Shown here piece after piece: positions 8,301-14,285 of a stretch of DNA of 14,589 nucleotides. The DNA comes from Candidatus Dormiibacterota bacterium (GTDB lineage: Bacteria; Chloroflexota; Dormibacteria; Dormibacterales; Dormibacteraceae), in assembly GCA_955652585.1 (NCBI GenBank), contig CATPBF010000138.1:1-14589 (forward strand). The letters are read 5' to 3'. A program made the position numbers and the translations under genes. A model generated the notes under the pieces. The model saw only the letters and a list, made by a program, of their open reading frames with translations, made no database searches and was not told the origin of the DNA. Position 1 is the first letter of the stretch. Every line of letters starts with the position of its first letter.

Positions 8301-10264
8301 GCATCGCGATCCAGCGCGGAATCGCCGAGTACAGCAAACAGAATCCCGAGCGCAAGCTGAAGATCCGCATCGGCATCAACACCGGCGAGGTCGTCGAGGA
8401 GGCGGGCGACATCTTCGGCGCCGCTGTCAACGTGGCCGCGCGGGTGGCGGGCAAGGCCAAGGGCGGCGAGATCCTCGTCTCCGAGATCGTCCGTGACCTG
8501 GTCGGACCCGTCTCCGAGATGAAGTTCGGCTACCGCGGCCGCTACAAGCTGAAGGGATTCCCTGACCGCTTCCGACTGCACGACGTCACAGCCGTCGCGG
8601 CACCCTCCCAAACTGCCGCGCTCCCTTCCGGCGATGGATTCGTCGGGCGCGAGCAGGAGCGCCTCGACATCCGGATGACGCTCGACCGGGCCGCCACCGG
8701 TTCGGGCGGCATGCTCTTCCTCGCCGGACCGCCCGGCATCGGCGCCTCGCGCCTCGCCTCTGAGGTGGCTGCGGAGGCGTCCAGGAAGGGATGGTCGGTG
8801 TTGAGCGGGCGCTGCATGGAGCAGGACGTGGCGCCATTGGGCTCATTCCGTGACGTGCTCGCGGCGGCGGTGGCCGGCACTGCCGCCAGGCCGCTGCAGG
8901 ATGCGGCCGCCGGAAATGGTCCGCTGCTCTCCCAGCTCGTACCCGGCCTCAGGCAGAAGTTGCGCGGCATGGCGCAGCCGCCGGAGGTACCTGCCGATCA
9001 GCTTCGGGAGCACCTGTTCCGCGCGATCTTCGAATTCCTGGCCGCTTGTCAGGGGGCGAAGCCACTGCTCATCGTGCTCGATGACCTGCAGTGGGCCGAC
9101 GACGAGACCGTCCTCTTGCTGCGCGACCTCGCTGAGCGCCTGGGCGGGAGCCGCATGGTCGTCCTCGGCACGTACTGGGAGTCAGACCTCGACTCGACGC
9201 GCCCATTCACGACCGCCGCGTCTCGACTCCTGCGCCGGCGCCGTGCGCAGCGCATCGCCCTGGGGAAGCTGTCCGACCGCGACGTCGAGAAGATGGTCGC
9301 GGCGATGGGCGAGACTCCTTTGACGCCGGTGCAGATCATGGGGATCCAGGCTGCGACCGAAGGCAACCCGCTCTTCATCGAGCACTCATACCTCTACATC
9401 GCGGAGTCGGAGACGATGCTGGGTGGCGGTGGGCGCGTGCAGGCCAGCTTTACTGAAGAGGACCTGGAGCTGGCCAACAGCGTTCGAGGCATCATCGGGC
9501 GGCGGCTCGAGAGGCTCAGCGAGCCCGCGCAGCGCATGCTGGTCGCGGCTGCGGTCATAGGACGCGATTTCGACATCCCGCTGCTCGAGGCCTTTGGAGA
9601 GCTGTCAGGACACGAGCTGCGCGATGCGATCGACGAAGCGACGCGAAGCCATTTCCTGAGGACCGCGGGGCCGGATCGGTTCCGATTCAGCCACGACCTC
9701 GTGCGTCAGCGGGTTCTCGCGGGGCTGCCCCTGCCACGCCTGCAGGCCTACCACCTGGCGGTGGCGGACACACTCGAGCGCAGCTATGGCAAGAGCGCGA
9801 ACGAGCGGGCGGCCGAGATCGCTTACCACCTGTACCAGGCCGGCACCTCAGCTGATGCGGTCAGGACGTCGAGCTACCTCGCGATTGCGGCCACGAATGC
9901 GATGGCGGTGGGCGCGTTCGAAGAGGCGCTGCGCCTCATCGAACGCACCCTGCAGCTGCTCCCGGGCGACAAGATCCGCGAACGGGCCGAGGCGCTGGCG
10001 ATGCGGGGCCAGGCGTTCTGGGGCCTGGCGCGCAACAACGACGCGAAGGCGGCGTGGAACGGCGCGCTCGGACGCTACGAAGAACTGGGCGATACGAAGG
10101 CGGTGGCGGGCATCCACGCGCGCCTACACGGAGTCGGCGCCGACGGCGCGGTGGCCGAGCGGCCCAAGGCGCACGAACGGCGGCACGATGACAAAGCAGA
10201 ACCGGAGCCGGCGGAGCCGGAGCCGGAGCCCGAGCCCGCGGAGCGAGAACGGGCCGAGCGCTAG
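5333..10264 (+). CDS. CpaF/TadA-type pilus ATPase fused to class III nucleotide cyclase and AAA_16-type ATPase
   Basis: Single open frame of 1643 residues. Residues 35-165 hold two short beta-rich segments of similar look (RVSVHRLDGGLEDGE and RAILRFRDGEW). Residues 185-600 are a complete CpaF/TadA secretion ATPase, the hexameric motor of Tad pilus assembly: GYGPLD 255-260, Walker A GGTGSGKT 389-396, Asp box ITIEDAAE 413-420, Walker B region RPDRILVGEVRG 457-468, His box TGHDGSMSTIH 480-490. A Gln/Pro/Ala-rich linker follows (600-805). Residues 825-890 look like a winged helix. The class III cyclase (921-1087) has metal Asp930 and Asp974, purine-contact candidates Lys970 and Asp1026, and transition-state Asn1033/Arg1037, so it should be catalytic, probably making cAMP. 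An AAA_16/STAND-like ATPase starts at 1101; Walker A reads GPPGIGAS (1132-1139) with Ala for Lys, and Walker B is LLIVLDDLQWADD. TPR-like helices (about 1490-1600) and an acidic Glu-Pro tail end it. CpaF and the cyclase-ATPase are normally separate proteins. The stop overlaps the TadG-like gene stop as CTAG. Confidence 0.9.
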   Translation: MSDVETTQSTNGEPLPTVAAPPAPTLQRAEAKHGTRVRVSVHRLDGGLEDGESDARILTGEGFPIFTPPDSERARWIPARDIKYIVLGSVDDPDLESDPGDKTAARRAILRFRDGEWIAAYIDPSQGSDGAGVAIKIRLTESQRVIPAIAASAALLEMQFVDAWTSTADAPAPHRRRTDIMEAAARQGRDLNKLAGDFRDRLALIRDVGLTTGDTLAFSRAVRTHLDRFLAEDSIELSAPEKTTLADIILRAAVGYGPLDGLLHDRSVSEIMVNGPDQVFIERRGVLTKAEVRFEDENQLLETIRRMVATTGRHIDGLNPMVDARLPDGSRVNAIIRPAAIHGAALTIRKFKDAVLGMEDLTREGSLSPAMAEFLSAAVLGRMNVLVSGGTGSGKTTTLNVIARFIPHNQRVITIEDAAELQIDHPHVIALEHRPPNVEGKGELTIRQLLRNSLRMRPDRILVGEVRGAEALDMLQAMNTGHDGSMSTIHSNSARDALSRLETMVMMASIDIPFEAVRAQIASAVNLIVHQARMPDGRRKIAQIAEVVGYDSNGAILRDIFLLGMGADLRLEYNATGYIPTSLDKAAFYGVQVDRDLFDPVKSRFVPAGSDSMMPVVKDPLLSGQRAGGENVVRQVVVVPFSSDRPGDSRPQQQQSHTVQSSPTEPASTMASTPEMQEEMRKLIDAARSAVADLQAASPAAPREPAQEYEVPRPSARPRAGAPAAAALPPEFAAAAPAAAPAGFQTTSGYQSPGSAEHDSNASQALQAATAMARATTALGNMAAAASSGFAGMLPVTHVSGPTGAGATRRIQAVVESLITRKGLSLRLAPAITQAFEGAELKASDYAKPNKLSKESGARELRQAVEAGLLQLVKYPQGEAGFRADPALLRAVAEGLGQNVNPAQALTPETIIGSLSAGQSEGTVTIMFTDVEGSTQMLSSRGFTTSHEIMKAYESIIEEKITEHAGRRIKGLGDGVMVSFGSTRHAVECGIAIQRGIAEYSKQNPERKLKIRIGINTGEVVEEAGDIFGAAVNVAARVAGKAKGGEILVSEIVRDLVGPVSEMKFGYRGRYKLKGFPDRFRLHDVTAVAAPSQTAALPSGDGFVGREQERLDIRMTLDRAATGSGGMLFLAGPPGIGASRLASEVAAEASRKGWSVLSGRCMEQDVAPLGSFRDVLAAAVAGTAARPLQDAAAGNGPLLSQLVPGLRQKLRGMAQPPEVPADQLREHLFRAIFEFLAACQGAKPLLIVLDDLQWADDETVLLLRDLAERLGGSRMVVLGTYWESDLDSTRPFTTAASRLLRRRRAQRIALGKLSDRDVEKMVAAMGETPLTPVQIMGIQAATEGNPLFIEHSYLYIAESETMLGGGGRVQASFTEEDLELANSVRGIIGRRLERLSEPAQRMLVAAAVIGRDFDIPLLEAFGELSGHELRDAIDEATRSHFLRTAGPDRFRFSHDLVRQRVLAGLPLPRLQAYHLAVADTLERSYGKSANERAAEIAYHLYQAGTSADAVRTSSYLAIAATNAMAVGAFEEALRLIERTLQLLPGDKIRERAEALAMRGQAFWGLARNNDAKAAWNGALGRYEELGDTKAVAGIHARLHGVGADGAVAERPKAHERRHDDKAEPEPAEPEPEPEPAERERAER

Positions 10265-12354
10265 CCGGTCAGCTTCGCCCCAGGCGGCACCGGACCGTAC
10301 TCCGCTGGATCGCCGAGGAGCGTCGGCAGCTGGCCGGAGAACGTGAGCGTGCTGGCGATGATGCCTCCCATCTCGTCCGTCCTGAAGGTCGCGGCCTTTC
10401 GCATCGTGAGCGCAGCCGACGGCATATAGATCAGCCCGATGAACGCCGAGTCCGAGGCGGCGCCCATGAAGTTGCTGCAGGAGTTGGTTGGCGGCTCATA
10501 GATCACCATCCAGTTGTACTGGTAACCGCTGAAGATGACGTTGTCGCCGCTGGTGGTGTCGTTCAGACAGCCTCCGTTGGGGATGACGAAAGCGACCGCC
10601 CCCGGGGTGATCGGGCCGGGACACGTCGTGAGCGCCCGGGCGACGGTCTGGCACTGGTTCTCGTTGGCGCGATCGCCGGCTGGGGGCGCGGCCCGGTTCG
10701 CATTCTCGTTCGGCAGGTTGCTCCTCAGTGGAGCCGTCTCGCCCGCTGGCGGATATGCGTTGGGCGTCCCCGGCAACGCGGTGAAGCTGGGGTTGCCCGC
10801 GAGCAGGAGCCCGTTGAACACGGCGGTCTCGTTGCCAAGGCTGCAACCTCCGCCGCTGAAGACAGGGCAGCCGCCAGTATTGTCGTTTTGTCCCTGGGCA
10901 GGGCCAGGTCCCGGGACGCCGATGCTGCCGGCCAGGCCAAACAGACCTGAGCATCCGTTGGTGGGGGGAGCGGCATAAACGTTGTATGAGGTCGCCCCAG
11001 GAACATTGCTGACCTGGATCTGGATCACCTGGTTGTCCAAAACGGTGACCGTGTGGCAGGCCGACGGTGCGCTTTCGCGAGTGTACGAGACGCCGTTGTA
11101 GGAATCCGTCCGCACGGACGTCAGCACGAAGGCCCAGGTGCCCTCTCTGGTGATTATCGGTGACCCGCCCACTGCGTTGACCTGGAAAGCGCCGGCACAG
11201 TTGCCGTCGGTGTTCCACATCTGGTGGGGGGCAATCTGCGTGTTGTCGTTATACACGGGCTCGTCCGGCGGCTTGAGTTCGTTGGACACGAAGGCGCCGT
11301 TGTTCGTGTATCCGCTCGACCACTTATAGACACCTCCGGCAAGGAAGTAGCAGCGCCCAGAAACGAATTGCGGGCCGGGGTCTGCCGAGTACGTGCCTGC
11401 CGATAGGACCGCGGTGTTACCCGGCGCGCCCATCGACCCTCCGGTTACGACCGGCTGTGGATAGCCCGGGTCGACGAAGTTGTAGCCCGACTTGATCACG
11501 CCCGCGACGTCGGGAAATGTGCATGGGGTCGCGGCCCCGCTTGGATAGCACTCCGTGCTGACGCCCGGAATCGACGCCTGGCAGCGAGCGTAAACATCAC
11601 CGACGATGTCGGCCGATCCCGAAAGCGAGATCGCTCCGCTGGAGACCATGTCGCCGACGATGTTCAGCGTCCCGCCGGAGGTAGTCGTGATCGCGCTGCC
11701 CGGCATACCTCCACACCCCGCCTGGCTGAGAGCGGCGATCGTGGGGGTGTACAGCAGGTTGTTCACGCCCCCTGACGCGACTGCGGAGAGGCGGGGAGTG
11801 GTCCCGTTGGTGAGGATGCGGGCAAACTGGAGCACAAGCGACCGGGAGGCGGTGATCGTGAACTGGGTGCCGGCCGGACCGAGCGGCGTCACCACCTCAG
11901 TGAGCACGGTCCCGAGCGCGGTCCCGTCGGAGAAATTGCAGGTGATCGTCCGCGGGGGCGCGCCATAGGCCGGGAAGCATGAAGGGGTGTTGTAGAGCCT
12001 TGCATTGGCGCCGAAGCTCGCAGTCGCCGCCGATTCCGCCAACGTCCAGTTGAGCGGGTTTTGCTGAAGGGTGTCTCCGGCCGCAAGCGCGGCCGCGTCC
12101 ACAGCAGCCTGGAGATCACGGCGCAGCGCGTAGGCGCGCGAGCCGTCGATGGCGAGAGCGGCCATGCCCACCACGACCGCCAGCATGATGGCGATCAACA
12201 CAATCGCTTGCCCGCGTTGCAGTCTCCTCTCCCCTTCGGGGAGAGGGTTAGCAGAGGGGTGCGTCGGGAGCTGGCTTTGCCAGGCCCGGCGCCAAAAGGG
12301 GGGAGTTCCCCCCTTTTCAGGGAGAGCGGCGTGAATGCGGACAGTCAAGCTCAA
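10261..12354 (-). CDS. TadG-like pilus-associated envelope protein with large extracytoplasmic domain
   Basis: Member of the TadE/TadG-like family, anchored by one N-terminal membrane helix. The core signature RGQAIVLIAIMLAVVVGMAALAIDGSRAYALRR is followed by LQAAVDAAALAAGDTL, typical of TadG N-termini. From TTG 12354 the product is 697 residues with the helix at about 47-72. That TTG overlaps the TadE-like stop (TTGA), suggesting coupling, but no good ribosome site is seen and the first 45 codons run through hairpin-forming sequence. The CTG at 12222, just before RGQ, is an alternative, so the start is uncertain. The exported part is rich in Gly/Ser/Asn/Pro and has 16 cysteines, suggesting disulfides. 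Residues 397-461 resemble a fibronectin-III-like fold (GATSYNVYAA near the end). Residues 227-255 (GGTLNIVGDMVSSGAISLSG) look like repeated short strands. The C-terminus (IGLIYMPSAALTMRKAATF) resembles the end of other pilus-assembly-associated proteins. A role in pilus surface attachment is inferred from family and neighbours. Confidence 0.8.
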   Translation of the reverse strand: MSLTVRIHAALPEKGGTPPFWRRAWQSQLPTHPSANPLPEGERRLQRGQAIVLIAIMLAVVVGMAALAIDGSRAYALRRDLQAAVDAAALAAGDTLQQNPLNWTLAESAATASFGANARLYNTPSCFPAYGAPPRTITCNFSDGTALGTVLTEVVTPLGPAGTQFTITASRSLVLQFARILTNGTTPRLSAVASGGVNNLLYTPTIAALSQAGCGGMPGSAITTTSGGTLNIVGDMVSSGAISLSGSADIVGDVYARCQASIPGVSTECYPSGAATPCTFPDVAGVIKSGYNFVDPGYPQPVVTGGSMGAPGNTAVLSAGTYSADPGPQFVSGRCYFLAGGVYKWSSGYTNNGAFVSNELKPPDEPVYNDNTQIAPHQMWNTDGNCAGAFQVNAVGGSPIITREGTWAFVLTSVRTDSYNGVSYTRESAPSACHTVTVLDNQVIQIQVSNVPGATSYNVYAAPPTNGCSGLFGLAGSIGVPGPGPAQGQNDNTGGCPVFSGGGCSLGNETAVFNGLLLAGNPSFTALPGTPNAYPPAGETAPLRSNLPNENANRAAPPAGDRANENQCQTVARALTTCPGPITPGAVAFVIPNGGCLNDTTSGDNVIFSGYQYNWMVIYEPPTNSCSNFMGAASDSAFIGLIYMPSAALTMRKAATFRTDEMGGIIASTLTFSGQLPTLLGDPAEYGPVPPGAKLTG
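12226..12246. repeat. Perfect 9-bp stem-loop (CT-rich/GA-rich palindrome)
   Basis: CCTCTCCCC and GGGGAGAGG flank TTC. Palindromes of this composition are seen as dispersed REP-like repeats in many bacterial genomes, but repetition in this genome cannot be judged from one window. It lies just upstream of the RGQ-coding start of the TadG-like membrane helix, and its GA-rich arm on the minus-strand RNA adjoins the only purine-rich ribosome-site-like sequence there (AGGAG, complement of 12224-12228). Confidence 0.6.
12271..12283. repeat. Short inverted repeat CTGGC-TTT-GCCAG
   Basis: 5-bp perfect stem with a TTT loop, midway between the two stronger palindromes of the TadE/TadG junction. Weak alone; noted because it is the third stem-loop within 92 bases. 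Confidence 0.35.
12294..12317 (-). terminator. Perfect palindrome, candidate intrinsic terminator after the TadE-like genes
   Basis: Arms AAAAGGGGGG and CCCCCCTTTT flank a 4-base loop. The GC-rich 10-bp stem ends in a T run on either strand. On the minus strand it lies 34 bases past the TadE-like stop, so it could end or attenuate transcription before the TadG-like gene, lowering the level of the large protein relative to the small ones. The T tract is only four bases, so termination may be partial. It could instead be part of a mobile REP/MITE-like element. Confidence 0.5.
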
Positions 12355-12902
12355 TATTCGGTCTTGTAGATGGCTGTGGCAGTGATAACGATGTGATTGG
12401 CTGTCGCCTGCGCGATGACCGGAGTGATGAGGACGAGGTTGAACCGGATCGTCACCTGCAGCGGAGCGTTGCCCGCGGCCGGATTCCTGGCGCTGCACGA
12501 GCCGGTCGCGGCGGCCGAATACTCGCCGCCGGGCGCATTCATCGGCGGGTTGGTCTCGATGGACGATGACGGAGCGGGTTCGGTCACGTAGACCCAGGCG
12601 GTGTTGGCGGGGGGCGTGCCGCTGCTGATCGGACCTTGCGGGCACGGCTCGGAAGCCGGGATGCCCGCCAACTGCGAGACGATGGTGGTCAAGACGTCGG
12701 CGTTCGTGGGCAGCCGGTCGGGCGCCTGCACCGCGGTGCGAGCCCCCTCTCTTGCGGCGTGGCCCAGCGTGTCGTAGTAGAAGACCGCCCTGCCGATGTC
12801 GATGATGCCGAAGAGCAGCAGCAACAATACCGGCGAGATCAGCGCGAACTCGATCAGCGCCTGAGACTCCTGGCCGGAGAATTTGGGCAAGCGCGATCTC
12901 AC
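12351..12902 (-). CDS. TadE-like pilus-associated protein (second)
   Basis: 183 residues from GTG 12902. Short cytoplasmic N-terminus, then the TadE motif ESQALIEFALISPVLLLLLFG with a membrane helix at about 18-36, then DIGRAVFYYDTLGHAAREGAR (35-55). This EFAL...P...AAREGAR pattern is diagnostic of TadE-like pseudopilins, minor envelope components of Tad pilus systems. The rest (56-183) is predicted extracytoplasmic, with two cysteines (87, 136) and a hydrophobic C-terminal strand region. The GTG overlaps the stop of the preceding TadE-like gene by four bases (GTGA), so the two are translated as a pair. The frame stays open upstream to 13085, but that part is out-of-phase sequence of the first TadE-like gene and has no TadE features. 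An exact counterpart is not assigned because TadE, TadF and TadG-like families grade into each other. Confidence 0.88.
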   Translation of the reverse strand: MRSRLPKFSGQESQALIEFALISPVLLLLLFGIIDIGRAVFYYDTLGHAAREGARTAVQAPDRLPTNADVLTTIVSQLAGIPASEPCPQGPISSGTPPANTAWVYVTEPAPSSSIETNPPMNAPGGEYSAAATGSCSARNPAAGNAPLQVTIRFNLVLITPVIAQATANHIVITATAIYKTEY

Positions 12903-13477
12903 GGGCCCTGCACCGTGATGTGCTCGTTGGCGGCCAGGTGGAAGGTGCCGAACTGCGCGCTTATCAATGGGGTCAACGGGCCGTATGAGTACAGGACGAT
13001 CACGTTCAGATCCTGCTGGCTCTGGCCGTTGGGAGGGCTCGTGAAGTCCACCCCCGGCGTGTTGTCGTAGCAGATGTAGAGCCACACCTCGTTGGCCCCC
13101 ACCGGGTAGGCGGAGTTGGCGTAAGGCGGGTTGTGGTAGGCGTTGCCGTCGGTCGGGTTCGGGCAGGTCGTGCCAGGATTCTTGAGGGTCGACAACGGCA
13201 GGGAGTTCGCCGTCAGGGCGGCGTCGACCACTCCCTGGATCTGGCCGTCAGTGAGGTAGGTGTGCGCCACGTTGGGGTAATCGAACCAGGCGCCGTGGCG
13301 GGCTCCCTCGCGGGCGGCGCTCGACAGGACCTCTGACACGGAGACGGCCCGGCCGATGTCGATCAGCCCGCCGATGATCAGCAGCAGGACCACGGAGGAC
13401 AGGGCGAACTCCACCATCGACTGCCCGGACTGGCGGTTCGTGGCAGGACGCAAAGCGGGACTTAACTGTGACGGCAC
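12899..13477 (-). CDS. TadE-like pilus-associated protein (first)
   Basis: 192 residues from GTG 13477, first gene of the minus-strand envelope operon. RQSGQSMVEFALSSVVLLLIIGGLIDIGRA (15-44) carries the TadE-type motif and the single membrane helix (about 21-40), followed by SVSEVLSSAAREGARHGAW. The extracytoplasmic remainder contains two cysteines (105, 136) and several Asn/Pro/Tyr-rich loops. GTG 13477 is the only start that leaves a normal short N-terminus before the SGQSMVEF motif; ATG at residue 21 would remove that motif. It overlaps the next TadE-like gene by four bases. Only 30 bases separate it from the divergent CpaB gene, so the two promoters must overlap each other or the coding sequences. 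It differs clearly in its C-terminal half from its neighbour, so the pair is not a recent duplication. Confidence 0.88.
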   Translation of the reverse strand: MPSQLSPALRPATNRQSGQSMVEFALSSVVLLLIIGGLIDIGRAVSVSEVLSSAAREGARHGAWFDYPNVAHTYLTDGQIQGVVDAALTANSLPLSTLKNPGTTCPNPTDGNAYHNPPYANSAYPVGANEVWLYICYDNTPGVDFTSPPNGQSQQDLNVIVLYSYGPLTPLISAQFGTFHLAANEHITVQGP

Positions 13478-13492
13478 CGCGGATATCTTGCC

Positions 13493-13498
13493 TATGAT
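13493..13498 (+). promoter_or_regulatory. Candidate -10 box for the CpaB gene
   Basis: TATGAT matches the -10 consensus at five of six positions and ends 9 bases before the TTG start at 13508. A transcript from it would start almost at the start codon, suggesting a leaderless or near-leaderless mRNA. No clear -35 box is seen; the expected position lies within the first codons of the divergent TadE-like gene. Confidence 0.35.
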
Positions 13499-13507
13499 GG
13501 GTCGGCC

Positions 13508-14275
13508 TTGAGCACTTTTAGAGCCCTGACCTCCAGGCGCCCGTTCACCCTCCTCGGCATAGTTCTGGCCTTCCTCGTGATCGGAGCCTTCGTACTGGTC
13601 GCCCTGAACGCCGGTACCGCCAGCAACGTCCCGTACCAGTCGGTGGTCGTCGCCAGCGCGGATTTGAAGCCTCGGCTGCCGATCGACGCCGCCTCACTTG
13701 CCATCAAGAGGATCCCGATCCCCTCCAACTATCCACCGGTCTTCTTCACCAAGGTCACTGACGTCCAGGGCATGATCCCTTTGGTAACGATCTTGTCAGG
13801 GCAAGCGATCACGTCGAACGTGGTCGTCCAGGCGAGCCAGGCGCTGGGATCGCAGTCGGAGTACCTGCCCATCCCCTCGGGCTTCGTGGCGCTGACCATC
13901 CCCACCAGCGAGCAGCAGGGCGTGGCCGGCTACATCCAGCCGGGCGATTACATCTCGGTGATCGCGACCGTGTCAACCGGCATCAAAGTTGCCTCTATGA
14001 CGATCTTCACCAACCTGCACGTCATCCGTGTCGGTACCAACGGCTCGAGCAGCGGCTCGGCGGGCGCCACCAGCCTCACGGTGGTCGTGACCCAGTGCCA
14101 GGCCGAAGTCATCACCTGGTTCCTGCAGTACGCATCGATGAAGTATTCGCTCGAGTCGTTCCGTGACTACCTGTCACCCGACAACCAGGCCAAGGACCCC
14201 GGATGCCCGAGCATCGACGCGGCCAAAGGGGCCACGCTCCAGACCATCGAGAAGGCGTACCCGACGCTCTTCTAG
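13508..14275 (+). CDS. cpaB: CpaB/RcpC-type Flp pilus assembly protein
   Basis: 255 residues. CpaB/RcpC proteins are membrane-anchored periplasmic or cell-surface proteins of Tad systems that help assemble the pilus and its outer channel. A short basic N-terminus precedes one membrane helix (about 13-35). A SAF-like domain covers about 42-105 (VVVASADLKPRLPIDAASLA, then GMIPLVTILSGQAIT). The RcpC/CpaB core (about 120-225) includes ALTIPTSEQQGVAGYIQPGDYISVI, the usual family signature. Two cysteines (198, 223) lie in the C-terminal half. TTG 13508 is chosen because no other in-phase start precedes the membrane helix with a suitable length. It is divergent from the TadE-like operon and followed after 10 bases by tadB, so it opens the second Tad transcription unit. 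Length is within the usual range for the family. Confidence 0.9.
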   Translation: MSTFRALTSRRPFTLLGIVLAFLVIGAFVLVALNAGTASNVPYQSVVVASADLKPRLPIDAASLAIKRIPIPSNYPPVFFTKVTDVQGMIPLVTILSGQAITSNVVVQASQALGSQSEYLPIPSGFVALTIPTSEQQGVAGYIQPGDYISVIATVSTGIKVASMTIFTNLHVIRVGTNGSSSGSAGATSLTVVVTQCQAEVITWFLQYASMKYSLESFRDYLSPDNQAKDPGCPSIDAAKGATLQTIEKAYPTLF

Positions 14276-14285
14276 AGACTGACAG

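Noticed and set aside
7424..8611. 395-codon minus-strand frame opposite the linker and cyclase
   Set aside because: Antisense shadow; the sense frame has intact cyclase catalytic residues.
12226..12317. CRISPR-like or tandem repeat array
   Set aside because: The three stem-loops differ in sequence and there are no regularly spaced direct repeats.
12355..12645. Upstream extension of the TadG-like gene to 12645
   Set aside because: It overlaps the TadE-like gene out of phase and encodes Arg/His-rich sequence with no export or membrane features.
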